NCBI GenBank assembly: GCA_045588655.1
Contig: JAZNEP010000024.1
Location: 1 to 37,131 of the forward strand
Length of the DNA stretch: 37,131 nucleotides
Reading direction: 5' to 3'
Origin: SVFI01 sp045588655
Lineage (GTDB): Bacteria > Bacillota > Clostridia > Lachnospirales > Lachnospiraceae
Under the pieces are notes generated by a model. It made no database searches. It was not told the origin of the DNA and saw nothing but the letters and a program-made list of their open reading frames with translations. Shown one piece after another: positions 24,795-32,695 of the stretch. Made by a program: the position numbers and the translations under genes. Every line of letters starts with the position of its first letter. Positions within the stretch are counted from its first letter, which is position 1.

Positions 24795-25769
24795 TCATTT
24801 ATACATCTTAATAATAAACTTACTTCCCACTCCTACTTCGCTTTCCACATTGATGGTTCCGTTTTGTCTCATAATAATCTGTTTCGACATAGAAAGTCCA
24901 ATGCCCACACTACTGTTTGACGCCCCCGGAGCTTTATAAAATCTTTTAAATATATTGGAAAGATGCTCCTTGGGAATACCTTCACCTGTATCTGTTATTG
25001 TAATCTCGGTAGCAATATTATTTTGAACTGCTGATATCTGAACGATTCCGCCTTCCTGGGTATGTTCAATACAGTTTTTTACAATGTTAGATATGGCTTC
25101 CCTTGTCCAGTGTTTATCGCACCTGATGTATGCATGTTCCGGACAGTCCATATGAAGCTCAACTTCCTTAACCTCTGCCATAATTTCAAAGGTGCCTACG
25201 ATAGCGACTAACATTTCTTTTAAACCATGTTCCTCCTTTTTCAGCTCCAACATATCTGCCTCCAACTGAGAAAGCGTCAGAAGATTTCTAACTAACCAGG
25301 TAATTCGGTTGGTCTGCTGGTTAATTTTTTCCACATAATCCATTCGCTTCTCATCCGAAAGCTGCGGTGCTGCAAGAAGCTCTGTCATAAGGGTAATCGC
25401 TGTCATAGGCGTCTTAATTTGGTGAGAAATATCAGATAACATATCTACCATATATTTCTTCCGGTTTCGCTCAGCGGAATACTGCTCTTTTAACTGAACA
25501 ACCAGCTTATAAATCTCACTTTGGAGTATTCCCAAGCTTCCCTCATTCATCGAATCCATATCCGGCAATTCCAAATGGTCCTGTACCTTCATAAGGTAAA
25601 TTATCATATCATCTATCTTTTGTTCTCTTCTTTTTTGGTTGACATAACTTGCTATCAGGTTTATTACCAGCATAAATCCCAGAATACCACATATAATCCA
25701 TGGTTGTCTTACCATAGTACAAAGAATTGTTGCAATTCCTATCGTAATCAGTTGTATCTTCAATTCCAT
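24795..25769 (-). CDS. Sensor histidine kinase with short intramembrane sensor
   Basis: The start is taken as ATG 25769 (MELKIQLITIG), 16 nt after the regulator stop. A GTG at 25811 inside the regulator gene would add 14 residues. The protein has 324 residues. Two closely spaced helices (about 4-21 and 25-43) leave almost no extracellular loop, the intramembrane-sensing type found with peptide-detoxifying ABC transporters. The DHp motif is ISHQIKTPMTAI, the N-box EAISNIVKNCIEHT, and the G-boxes ITDTGEGIP and GIGLSMSK. It probably phosphorylates the adjacent regulator and senses the state of the ABC transporter encoded downstream, by analogy. Confidence 0.92.
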   Translation of the reverse strand: MELKIQLITIGIATILCTMVRQPWIICGILGFMLVINLIASYVNQKRREQKIDDMIIYLMKVQDHLELPDMDSMNEGSLGILQSEIYKLVVQLKEQYSAERNRKKYMVDMLSDISHQIKTPMTAITLMTELLAAPQLSDEKRMDYVEKINQQTNRITWLVRNLLTLSQLEADMLELKKEEHGLKEMLVAIVGTFEIMAEVKEVELHMDCPEHAYIRCDKHWTREAISNIVKNCIEHTQEGGIVQISAVQNNIATEITITDTGEGIPKEHLSNIFKRFYKAPGASNSSVGIGLSMSKQIIMRQNGTINVESEVGVGSKFIIKMYK

Positions 25770-25785
25770 TTGTATCCCACTCCAT

Positions 25786-26472
25786 CTAATCCATCCGGTA
25801 TCCGATTCCACGTACCGTTTGTATCAGCTGACTTTCTTCTGAATCTCCCAGTTTTTTTCTAAGACGTTTGACATACACACTTAAGGTATTATCGTTGACA
25901 AAATCTCCTGCTTCATCCCATATTTCTGACAAAATCTGCTGTCTGGAAATATTCTTACCTCTATGCTTTATAAAAATCAGTAATAACTTGTACTCCATGG
26001 CGGTAAGAACGATTTCCTCATTCCCTCTATATACTTTAGCTGTACTTATATTCACTTGAGCATCTCCCACCTTCACGACAGACACATCCGGCGGCTGCTG
26101 ACTCACTGTATTTCCGCTTCTTCTAAGAATCGCTTTCATTCTAGCCAAAAGCTCACGAATTCGGAATGGCTTTGCAATATAATCATCCGCCCCCTGTTCT
26201 AAAGCAAGCACCGTATGAATCTCATCATCACAAGCGGTTAAAAAGAGAATCGGCATCTGACTTTTTTTCCGAATCTCTCTACATACGGTATAGCCATCAC
26301 CATCCGGCAGATTTATGTCCAAGAGACTGATATCAATAGATACCTCAGAATTAATCAACTCTAATGCCTGCGCCTGTGTCGTCGCCTTAAGCACCCGGTA
26401 TCCTTCCTGCTCCAAGGATATACTTAATCCTTCTGAAATTATTTCATCATCTTCTACAACGAGTACTATCAT
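25786..26472 (-). CDS. OmpR/PhoB family response regulator
   Basis: 228 residues. The receiver domain (about 1-115) has the acidic pocket VVEDDE, the phosphoacceptor Asp near 52 in LDINLPDGDGY, Thr in FLTACDDE and Lys in YIAKPFRIREL. The winged-helix domain (about 128-226) has LTAMEYKLLLIFIKHRGKNISRQQILSEIW and TLSVYVKRLRKKLGD, ending TVRGIGYRMD. It is first in the regulator-kinase pair; AGAGGATA precedes the ATG. The likely target is the ABC ATPase-permease promoter at 24704-24767. Confidence 0.94.
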   Translation of the reverse strand: MIVLVVEDDEIISEGLSISLEQEGYRVLKATTQAQALELINSEVSIDISLLDINLPDGDGYTVCREIRKKSQMPILFLTACDDEIHTVLALEQGADDYIAKPFRIRELLARMKAILRRSGNTVSQQPPDVSVVKVGDAQVNISTAKVYRGNEEIVLTAMEYKLLLIFIKHRGKNISRQQILSEIWDEAGDFVNDNTLSVYVKRLRKKLGDSEESQLIQTVRGIGYRMD

Positions 26473-26630
26473 ATGTTTATCCTCTATTTTTCATAAATAT
26501 TTGTATTGCTCCCTCATAATCAGCCAATAAAATCTGCTTACAATTTATCCAACACACGCAAAGGAACATTAAGTATCATTATAACATTTTTCGTGTAATT
26601 ATCATTAATTTTTCCCTACAAATATTTATA

Positions 26631-26648
26631 AAAATAGCCATTATGGAG
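26631..26648. repeat. Copy of the inverted-repeat arm found at 32565-32582
   Basis: AAAATAGCCATTATGGAG is identical over 18 bases to 32565-32582, where it forms the left arm of a 73-bp hairpin element. The preceding AAATATT is also shared, with a 4-nt indel. No matching right arm is seen here, so this may be a solo end or remnant. It lies in the 332-bp gap 26473-26804, which otherwise holds only the terminator at 26696-26739. Confidence 0.7.
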
Positions 26649-26688
26649 ATCTATTTCTTTATTAGACAACAACAATTAAACTGTTTCA

Positions 26689-26739
26689 CAAAATAAAGCA
26701 GATAATACAACCGCTCAGAAAGCCTTGTAAGATCTGCTT
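26689..26739 (-). terminator. Probable terminator after the radical SAM/ECF/kinase unit
   Basis: The minus-strand arms AAGCAGAT (26739-26732) and ATCTGCTT (26703-26696) enclose a 28-nt loop with a further ACAA/TTGT pairing. TATTTTG follows as a U-rich tail. It lies 65 nt after the radical SAM stop. Confidence 0.6.
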
Positions 26740-26804
26740 CTTCATAATTATACTCTATAAAAATCTGAATGTATCCTTTACTTTCTATTCCACCTTACTT
26801 CTCA

Positions 26805-27401
26805 TCAAGAAAATTTTCTTATTTTCAGGTATATGCCTCTTTCATCCGCAATTTTTTGACAAGCCTTAATCTCTTCTTGGGGAAGTACATCTACAATAGA
26901 AAGCTGCGTGTGTGCAAAAGTCGCCTGTGCAAGAGATGCAAATTCCAACAATGCTGGAAATGCATTTTCAAATTGAGGCCTTGTTACCTTCTGATACTTT
27001 TCTGCAGTCGGTGCATTCAAGCTAATGGATACACTGTCAACTACCTTAGCAAGCTCAGGCACTATATTTCGCTTGTGATATAGGTTTGCCAGGCCATTTG
27101 TGTTCAAACGCACCTTAATATCATATTTTTCCTTGGCATATGCTGCACTGGCAAGCAAATTATCCAATGCACAGGTAGGTTCACCATAGCCACAGTAAAC
27201 CAGTTCCTCATAACCTGTAAAATCAAATGCATCTATTGCCGCTTTTATTTCTTCCAACGTAGGCTCCTTTTCGAACCACAGATTATCTGCAGCTCCCACA
27301 CTATCCTTGTGCGTACGGATGCAAAATTCACAACTACAATCGCAACGATTGGTAATATTTGCATATACTTGATTTTTGTATGTGTATAAAATATCTGCCA
27401 T
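26805..27401 (-). CDS. Radical SAM protein, TatD-associated type
   Basis: 198 residues, a short radical SAM protein. The cluster motif is NRCDCSCEFCIRTHKDS (CxxxCxxC), followed by the glycine-rich YCGYGEPTCALDNLL and RLNTNGLANLYHKRNI. This matches the small radical SAM group usually linked to TatD nucleases (TIGR04038-like). No tatD gene is visible here. The chosen ATG at 27401 (MADILYTYKNQ) is 9 nt after GGAAGGA; an ATG six codons earlier lacks a site. It lies 26 nt after an ECF S-component and 600 nt after a pyridoxal kinase, so it may take part in the same salvage unit, or simply be co-transcribed. Confidence 0.85.
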   Translation of the reverse strand: MADILYTYKNQVYANITNRCDCSCEFCIRTHKDSVGAADNLWFEKEPTLEEIKAAIDAFDFTGYEELVYCGYGEPTCALDNLLASAAYAKEKYDIKVRLNTNGLANLYHKRNIVPELAKVVDSVSISLNAPTAEKYQKVTRPQFENAFPALLEFASLAQATFAHTQLSIVDVLPQEEIKACQKIADERGIYLKIRKFS

Positions 27402-27427
27402 AATCCATATTCCTTCCATTTCAAAAA

Positions 27428-27991
27428 TTAAATAAATCGATTCTTTATATGTACTTTATCTAACACATGTCCAAGTACAACAAAAAATATAGCACTTCCG
27501 CCGGACTGAATCAAGCTTTGAGACATGGATACAAAAAGCACAGACCAATTTCCAAACAAAATATATTCTGCAAAATAATAACTTAATGCAGAAACAAAAT
27601 ATGCCAATACAGTAGCAAACACATTGCGCGGCGTTACAATTTTTGTTGACTTGTTGCTAAAAGGAAGCACAATCAACATTTTAATAATGATCGTAGCCGG
27701 TGCCCACATCGGGGCAGTCAGCATATCTGCCATGCCACCACCGATTGCCGCTGCTGCAAGCGCATATGGTCGGGGTAACAATACTGCTGCCAAATAAATC
27801 AAAGTGTCTCCAAAGTGAATGTATCCCCCATTCAGACCTATCGGAATATGACATATATAAGCTGTCATAATCGTAATCAATGTCGCCATTAAACCTGTCA
27901 TGGTAAGGTATCTTACCTTTGACAAGCTTGCTCCTTCTTTTTTCATTCCATTGCTATTTTTTTCATTCGTAATGGTTTTTGTTGATCTCAA
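27428..27991 (-). CDS. ECF transporter S component, probable vitamin B6-related importer
   Basis: Substrate-binding membrane protein that would work with a shared EcfAAT energy module. The TTG at 27991 is chosen because AGGAGG stands 6 nt upstream, right after the kinase stop. This gives 187 residues, the usual S-component size; the longer frame overlaps the kinase by about 77 bp. About six helices follow a basic N-terminus. The segment HIPIGLNGGYIHFGDTLIYLAAVLLPRPYALAAAAIGGGMADM is characteristic of the S-component family related to TIGR04002. The only adjacent enzyme is a pyridoxal kinase, so pyridoxine, pyridoxal or pyridoxamine is the best substrate guess. This is inferred from context. 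Confidence 0.82.
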   Translation of the reverse strand: MRSTKTITNEKNSNGMKKEGASLSKVRYLTMTGLMATLITIMTAYICHIPIGLNGGYIHFGDTLIYLAAVLLPRPYALAAAAIGGGMADMLTAPMWAPATIIIKMLIVLPFSNKSTKIVTPRNVFATVLAYFVSALSYYFAEYILFGNWSVLFVSMSQSLIQSGGSAIFFVVLGHVLDKVHIKNRFI

Positions 27992-28001
27992 AGGAACCTC
28001 C

Positions 28002-28850
28002 TCATAATAATCTTGATAGATATTTTTCAAAATTAACACCATGATTTCGAGGAATCCTTTCTCTAGTAGCTTCCTCAATTGCTTCCTGCAAAAAATAAGT
28101 TGCGCTCTCCACAGCCTCTTGAATTGATATCCCCTTTACTAGAGAACCGCAAATAACGGATGCAAATAAATCCCCTGTTCCCGAAAATCCCATTCCTGTG
28201 TATGGCGTTTCCACATAAAAACACTGATCCTTCGACACTACCAAATTACCGATATACTCTTTTTTCTCTTTCTCTCTAAGGATTCCCGTCACGACTACCG
28301 TCTGTGGCTTCTTTGCCTTTAACAATAACTTTTCACAAAGACTTTTCATCTTATCAATATAGTTCTCCCTTTGCCTACAGGCAATGATAGATTCATAATC
28401 TACCCCTGACAGGAAACATAACTCTGTTAAATTGGGGGTAATCACATCCGCCATCTGCGAAAGTTTTCTCATCTCTTCAAGGAACTCAACATTGACCATA
28501 CTATAAAACTTTCCTTGATCTCCCATAACCGGGTCAGCCAAGTATAGTGTACCTTGTTTCTGAAACTGCTCCAGAAAATGTATTACCTTTTCTATCTGTG
28601 AAGGGCTGGCAAGATATCCCGAATAAATCCCATCAAAGGATACTTCCATCTTTTTCCATTGTTCTGTAAAATAACTCATTCTATCTGTGAAATCGTCACA
28701 AAAAAATTCACCAAAACCTGTTTGGGCTGTTAATATAGCTGTCGGAAGTGGGCACGCCTGCATCCCCATCACGGATATCACCGGAATCGCCGCAGTAAGA
28801 GAACACTTTCCGAATCCCGACAAATCATTAATCAATGCAACTCGTTTCAT
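28002..28850 (-). CDS. Pyridoxal/pyridoxamine kinase
   Basis: Phosphorylates B6 vitamers with ATP for PLP salvage. It has 282 residues. The N-terminus VALINDLSGFGKCSLTAAIPVIS replaces the usual INDLSG/GxG start of the family, with Ala-Leu-Pro-like CPLPTAILTAQTG matching the PdxY/PdxK substrate lid. DPVMGDQGKFY, VITPNLTELCFLSG and the anion-hole/catalytic motif GFSGTGDLFAS (GTGD at 224-227) are present. It is first in a minus-strand unit with the ECF S-component, whose ribosome site overlaps its stop. Two palindromes lie in its leader. A hydroxymethylpyrimidine kinase is less likely given the N-terminal motif. Confidence 0.88.
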   Translation of the reverse strand: MKRVALINDLSGFGKCSLTAAIPVISVMGMQACPLPTAILTAQTGFGEFFCDDFTDRMSYFTEQWKKMEVSFDGIYSGYLASPSQIEKVIHFLEQFQKQGTLYLADPVMGDQGKFYSMVNVEFLEEMRKLSQMADVITPNLTELCFLSGVDYESIIACRQRENYIDKMKSLCEKLLLKAKKPQTVVVTGILREKEKKEYIGNLVVSKDQCFYVETPYTGMGFSGTGDLFASVICGSLVKGISIQEAVESATYFLQEAIEEATRERIPRNHGVNFEKYLSRLL

Positions 28851-28864
28851 TTCAATTAATCTCC

Positions 28865-28919
28865 TGCAATATCTATTGCATTATTACTTTAATCTTTCAC
28901 GCATTATATCCATAATGCG
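28865..28919 (-). promoter_or_regulatory. Two palindromes in the pyridoxal kinase leader
   Basis: CGCATTAT..ATAATGCG (28900-28919, 4-nt centre) and TGCAATATCTATTGCA (28865-28880) are both perfect inverted repeats in the 250-bp region 28851-29099. TATAAT occurs just upstream on the minus strand (near 28925) as a possible -10. The second palindrome abuts the ribosome site GGAG and could fold in the RNA, or both could be protein sites. Confidence 0.5.
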
Positions 28920-29072
28920 AATTATACTTTATATGAAAATTGGTCTTGCATAAATATCCAGTTTTTGATAATTTTATCATACCAGTTTTGTTTTCTTTCC
29001 ATTTCATTGCCCCTCTCGTACTATTTATTCTATAAAATGTTTTTCCTGTAACATCAGACATTATATAAAAAT

Positions 29073-29098
29073 GAGCATCAGATAGAATCTGACGCTCC
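29073..29098 (-). terminator. Intrinsic terminator after the metallopeptidase-like gene
   Basis: The minus strand reads GAGCGTCAGAT-TCT-ATCTGATGCTC, an 11-position stem with one mismatch and a 3-nt loop, followed by ATTTTTAT. It begins 2 nt after the stop at 29100, a classical rho-independent terminator. Confidence 0.85.
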
Positions 29099-29099
29099 A

Positions 29100-29813
29100 T
29101 TATTTTGCGGATAGTATCTTAAAATTGTATAATTCTCCAAACTCCTCAGGATCGATTACATAACCGGTATTGGTTCCAAGCACATCATCGAAGTTCGATG
29201 CTTGCTCTGGGATGTAATATGTATCCGTTCCATCAATCGGAATAAGTGCTGTTGTATTACAATCGTAGAATCCTTTATGCGCCTCCGCATAATTCTTTGT
29301 TGTAATCCAGGCCGTAAAGCAATTTATTTCCTGACCGTCAATTATGAAAGTTGCATATGAATCGTGATGCTCGACATCCGGATTGCTAATACAATAATCT
29401 TGAACACAAGGTGGCAATTCATAGTCAGAATCTGCAACCGTGAAATGAATGAGGGCATACATCTGTTCTCTGAATTCAGGATTACATCTTGTGAGGCAAT
29501 GGAACAGCTCGTGCCATAACAACTTGTCGAAGTACTCACTAGCTCCGGGAATAAGACTAACCATTATATTTGTAGAATTAAGATAAACTTCCGTTCCGTG
29601 AGTATATCCGCTAGCACCCATTTCCACAGTTATGTCTGTCTTCACGAATACGATTTCTTCGATTTGTGGAAGTTCGTAGCCATTCTTTTCGAGCGTTCGA
29701 GCCATTTTGGCGATACGACGATCTATAATGTATTTTTCTATGAAATTGAAATCCGAAATTTCGCTAGTGGATACATCAAGCAGTTCATCCAATGTTCCGT
29801 TGCTTTTTTGCAA
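29100..29813 (-). CDS. Zinc metallopeptidase-like protein, probably N-terminally truncated
   Basis: HELFH at 101-105 (WHELFHCLTRCNPEF) is the HExxH zinc motif of gluzincin-like peptidases. FDDVLGTNTGYVIDPEEFGELY near the C-terminus may supply the third ligand Glu. The only start in frame is TTG at 29813, without a ribosome site. The frame is open 19 codons further, to an ATT at 29870, and those codons (Thr-Glu-Lys-His-Tyr-Tyr-Glu-Asn-Phe-Thr-Gln) look like coding sequence. The original N-terminus, perhaps with a lipoprotein signal, seems lost or out of frame. It could be a decaying gene. A good terminator still follows. The upstream neighbour is a small XRE repressor. Confidence 0.6.
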   Translation of the reverse strand: MQKSNGTLDELLDVSTSEISDFNFIEKYIIDRRIAKMARTLEKNGYELPQIEEIVFVKTDITVEMGASGYTHGTEVYLNSTNIMVSLIPGASEYFDKLLWHELFHCLTRCNPEFREQMYALIHFTVADSDYELPPCVQDYCISNPDVEHHDSYATFIIDGQEINCFTAWITTKNYAEAHKGFYDCNTTALIPIDGTDTYYIPEQASNFDDVLGTNTGYVIDPEEFGELYNFKILSAK

Positions 29814-29899
29814 TCTGAAATCTATATCGTTCTGGGTAAAATTTTCATAATAATGTTTCTCTGTTAGAATCTACACTCATCTTTCTTCTTTTTGTTTTT

Positions 29900-30106
29900 C
29901 TAAAAGTAAAATACTTCCTCAAATTTCTTATCCAGTGCAATACAGATTACCAATGCCAGTTTTGCGGTGGGACTAAATTGTCCCGTTTCAATAGAACTAA
30001 TTGTATTTCTTGAAACGCCAACCATTTTTGCCAACTCATCCTGTGACATTTTCTGCTGTTTCCGGATTTCTTTCAAATTATTTCTTAAAACCAGTTCTTC
30101 ATTCAT
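29900..30106 (-). CDS. Small XRE family repressor
   Basis: 68-residue helix-turn-helix protein: RNNLKEIRKQQKMSQDELAKMVGVSRNTISSIETGQFSPTAKLALVICIALDKKFEEVFYF. It is the single-domain Cro/C1-like type typical of Firmicutes (start MNEELVLRNN with GAGGTG upstream). Such proteins are often encoded next to a small DUF6442-like membrane protein, and a broken copy of one lies directly upstream at 30123-30345. That suggests the pair was once an operon and that the repressor survives without its partner. Confidence 0.88.
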   Translation of the reverse strand: MNEELVLRNNLKEIRKQQKMSQDELAKMVGVSRNTISSIETGQFSPTAKLALVICIALDKKFEEVFYF

Positions 30107-30122
30107 AGTCGCACCTCACTGA

Positions 30123-30536
30123 TTATAGAATAGTTGATGTAGCAATCAAAGTACTGAAATGTGCAACTAATAAAATAAGCGTTGTCACTGACTAGAGAAT
30201 ACCGGCTACAATCAAATCTTTCTTTGATGTCTTAACACCTTTCACGAAGTTGATTACCGCATTGTAAACCGTTACGACTGCAAAGAGCCCCCAATCGAAT
30301 TTGCCTTGGATAACAATCTATGCCACATATATGACTACACTCAACACCGCCAAGTTTACTTGTTTGCCAGCCAATCCCCAATTCTCATTTGGCGGTTCAT
30401 GTATGACTATAAAAACGTCAGTTGCTTGTATTTCAAGTCTTTCATATAATTCTTTTACTATTTCTTCATACATTCTCGCTTTTTGCTTTTTTGTACGCCC
30501 TTGAAACATTGTTATCTCTATACGAACTAAAGGTAT
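30123..30536 (-). pseudogene. Decayed fusion: tautomerase-like remnant joined to DUF6442-like membrane remnant
   Basis: One frame runs from an ATA codon at 30536 to TAA at 30123, with TAG at 30318-30320 and 30192-30194. The first part (Pro-Leu-Val-Arg-Ile-Glu, FQGRTKKQKARMYEEIV, DVFIVIHEPPNENWGLAGKQ) is a 4-oxalocrotonate tautomerase-like protein whose Pro would follow the initiator. AGGAGG stands 7 nt before the ATA, so ATG has become ATA. The rest (QGKFDWGLFAVVTVYNAVIN, FVKGVKT, LILLVAHFSTL) resembles the end of a DUF6442 membrane protein. Both TAGs sit where Trp (TGG) would fit, so all three lesions are G-to-A. It fills most of the 556-bp gap 30107-30662. Confidence 0.7.
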
Positions 30537-30662
30537 TTTTTGTCCTCCTGTAAATACAAATAATCACCTGTGTTCGACCTTCCCAAGATTGAACACAGGC
30601 ATTAAAATAAATACTTTGTTTCCATCGTAACATCCAAAAGTAATCAAATGGTAAAATTTTTT

Positions 30663-32000
30663 TTACTTATTCAAAATAGTCTCTTTTAAATAAATCAACT
30701 GTTCTTCAGTTAATTCTTCATGAAAACCATATAAACACAAAATGGTATCCGAGTCATAAATCAAATACTCATAACTTTGTTCCCTCAATTGATTTTCATA
30801 CATAACAAATCCATCTTCTTCCCGCCTGGTTGCCCCTTCCATCTCAAAATGGATACTATAAGTGCGAAAGTTATTTACATCCCGAAGCAGGCGATTTAAA
30901 ACCTGCTCACTGTCTGACCTGTAAATAATCATATTGCAACTATCCATCTCCAAAGCTTCTTCGTTATATGCTGTAATAAAAATTCTGTCCATTGCCAGTA
31001 TAAAATTACCATTTGAACTACTATCTATCTCATACTCAGTAAAGTCTTTCCCCGGGCAAAGGATGACTGCGTCCCCTTTCCCTATCAAAATGTCACTTCT
31101 TTCTTCCTTCTCCGTAGTTATCATTCCGATACAGACAACACCTATTAACATCGTACAAATGATTGGTAGCGCAACGAGCTGAAGTATCATATTTTCGTCT
31201 CTTCCGATTTTGTTTTTCTCTGCATATATGGTCATCCATTTGCTAAGAAATACGATCCCAAGCACAACTCCCCATATTATTGGTACTGCATACCCAATTA
31301 TATCTTTGTACTTTACAGATAATGAAACAGAAATCGTACTATGTATTATGGCAAATACCCCAAGTAACACATTGCTCACCCAATATGAAAATATCTTTTG
31401 TTCCGGCATTTTACTACCGGCATTTACCATCTTCTTCGCTTTATTTACCCACAAAAAATATCGAATCACATTATATAAATGTAATCCCATTACAATAATC
31501 CATAAAAAAACAGTTTCAAAGCTAATTGGCGAAAGCAAAACAGTATTTAAATTGAGCGTAAAATCCATAAACAAGCTAATGCATGCTAGAATTACACACA
31601 TAATTGATGGAATCACCTTCCCCCTGAAAACTGCTTTTTTCACCGTTTGAAATTTTAGTTTTTCATCGGTTTCAATCTCCACTACCTCTTCATTTTCTGA
31701 GTAAAAGAAATATATATTTCCTGTACAGTCCACATAATTCCAACCTACATTTTCACAAAAATCTATATATTCTTCGCTTTTCTCAGACGGATGCGTGTCA
31801 AAAGCACTTCCGCTTGGCAGAACTTCTACCGCATAATGAAGTTTTCTTGGCACAATTTGCTCAAACAAAAATCTATTTCCGCCTTTCACCTCTGCTAATT
31901 TATAACCCTTAAGTGCCATCTCTTCCAGCCACGTTTTTACCGCCGACAGACTATTCCAACTTACACTAAAGTTTTTCTTGATATATTTTTTCTCTTCCAT
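30663..32000 (-). CDS. DUF2812 domain membrane protein
   Basis: 445 residues. The N-terminal 110 residues match DUF2812 (KKNFSVSWNSLSAVKTWLEEMALKGYKLAEV, then FCENVGWNYVDCTGNIYFFYS). About five membrane helices (near 132-150, 155-180, 208-230, 238-258, 275-298) precede an extracytoplasmic-looking C-terminal domain of about 145 residues. DUF2812 proteins are commonly encoded next to PadR regulators; here the gene follows one by 14 nt. The biochemical role is unknown. AAGGAG precedes the ATG. Confidence 0.83.
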   Translation of the reverse strand: MEEKKYIKKNFSVSWNSLSAVKTWLEEMALKGYKLAEVKGGNRFLFEQIVPRKLHYAVEVLPSGSAFDTHPSEKSEEYIDFCENVGWNYVDCTGNIYFFYSENEEVVEIETDEKLKFQTVKKAVFRGKVIPSIMCVILACISLFMDFTLNLNTVLLSPISFETVFLWIIVMGLHLYNVIRYFLWVNKAKKMVNAGSKMPEQKIFSYWVSNVLLGVFAIIHSTISVSLSVKYKDIIGYAVPIIWGVVLGIVFLSKWMTIYAEKNKIGRDENMILQLVALPIICTMLIGVVCIGMITTEKEERSDILIGKGDAVILCPGKDFTEYEIDSSSNGNFILAMDRIFITAYNEEALEMDSCNMIIYRSDSEQVLNRLLRDVNNFRTYSIHFEMEGATRREEDGFVMYENQLREQSYEYLIYDSDTILCLYGFHEELTEEQLIYLKETILNK

Positions 32001-32014
32001 ATCTATTCACTCCT

Positions 32015-32326
32015 TCATCCGATATCGTTTCTTTCGAAGTCAGTCACAAGTCCTCGCAATCTTTCATATTCTGCATTCAGCATATCAAGACCTTTGTCAG
32101 TAATGATGTAATTCCTGCGTCTGCCTTCTGCAGAAGTTTCTTTGATTATATCCTCTTTTACGAAGTCTCCGATTAAAGCATACAAGGTTCCCGGCCCTAA
32201 GGTCACCCGGTTCTTCGTTACATCTGACACCCATTCCATAATTTCAATGCCGCATCTTTCTTTTTTTAAGCATATCAGGATATAGAACATCTGCTCTGTC
32301 AGCGTCTTATATTTTTCTCTTGCCAT
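32015..32326 (-). CDS. PadR family transcriptional repressor
   Basis: 103-residue winged-helix regulator: LTEQMFYILICLKKERCGIEIMEWVSDVTKNRVTLGPGTLYALIGDFVKEDIIKE, then the wing AEGRRRNYIITDKGLDMLNAEYERL. It is the short PadR-s2 type without a long C-terminal dimer arm. It is first in an operon with the DUF2812 gene. AAAAGGAG lies before the ATG. Its promoter is overlaid with AATATCGATATT palindromes, so it is very probably autoregulated. The inducer is unknown. Confidence 0.93.
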   Translation of the reverse strand: MAREKYKTLTEQMFYILICLKKERCGIEIMEWVSDVTKNRVTLGPGTLYALIGDFVKEDIIKETSAEGRRRNYIITDKGLDMLNAEYERLRGLVTDFERNDIG

Positions 32327-32355
32327 GTATATAATCTCCTTTTATTCGTTATATC

Positions 32356-32407
32356 GAATATCAATATTGAATATCGATATATTATCATCGAATATCGATA
32401 TTGTCAA
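32356..32407 (-). promoter_or_regulatory. padR promoter with three operator repeats
   Basis: Minus-strand TTGACA (32407-32402) and TAATAT (32384-32379) are 17 nt apart. The palindrome AATATCGATATT fills the spacer (32391-32402), and two further GAATATC(A/G)ATAT copies start at 32369 and 32356, covering the transcription start. Repeated sites blocking both -10 and start fit tight self-repression by the PadR protein. Confidence 0.8.
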
Positions 32408-32485
32408 TTCCTTTCCAATGCATATTTTTTCCGCTGTTTCAATTTTTATCCTTAACTCCTCATATTTCAGCTGACATTCTATCAA

Positions 32486-32505
32486 TCTAGTAATATAATA
32501 CTAGA
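32486..32505. terminator. Small hairpin in the 32327-32874 gap
   Basis: TCTAGTA (32486-32492) pairs with TACTAGA (32499-32505) around ATATAA. The pairing extends by TCTA/TAGA if four bases are bulged. There is no strong U-tract on either strand, so a terminator role is uncertain. Confidence 0.3.
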
Positions 32506-32564
32506 TAGACACAGCAGAAACTCAATGCGTGGTTTTCGTAGTTTTTACATGCTTTTAAAATATT

Positions 32565-32640
32565 AAAATAGCCATTATGGAGTTTGATATGCCCCCGGTC
32601 AAGTAGACAGGGGGCATATCATAACCTCCATAATGGCTAT
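32565..32640. repeat. 73-bp inverted-repeat element (MITE-like or hairpin)
   Basis: ATAGCCATTATGGAG (32568-32582) is inverted perfectly at 32626-32640. Inside, GATATGCCCCC (32586-32596) is inverted at 32610-32620 around a 13-nt loop. The outer 18 bases from 32565 recur exactly at 26631-26648. The long terminal arms with a second copy elsewhere suggest a small non-coding repeat; no transposase-like ORF is inside. It could also terminate transcription from the cassette-like array. Confidence 0.7.
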
Positions 32641-32695
32641 ATGTATTTTATTGGATTTTTGAATAATTCAGCCTATGTCAAACAAAGGTCCAAAC

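Noticed and set aside
28897..29100. 67-codon minus-strand ORF
   Set aside because: It spans the terminator at 29073-29098 and the kinase promoter region, has no ribosome site, and its composition is not protein-like.
32330..32485. Minus-strand frame without start that reads like protein (Lys-Tyr-Glu-Glu-Leu-Arg) through the padR promoter
   Set aside because: It has no start codon and runs through a clear promoter and operator array; a gene relic is possible but unsupported.
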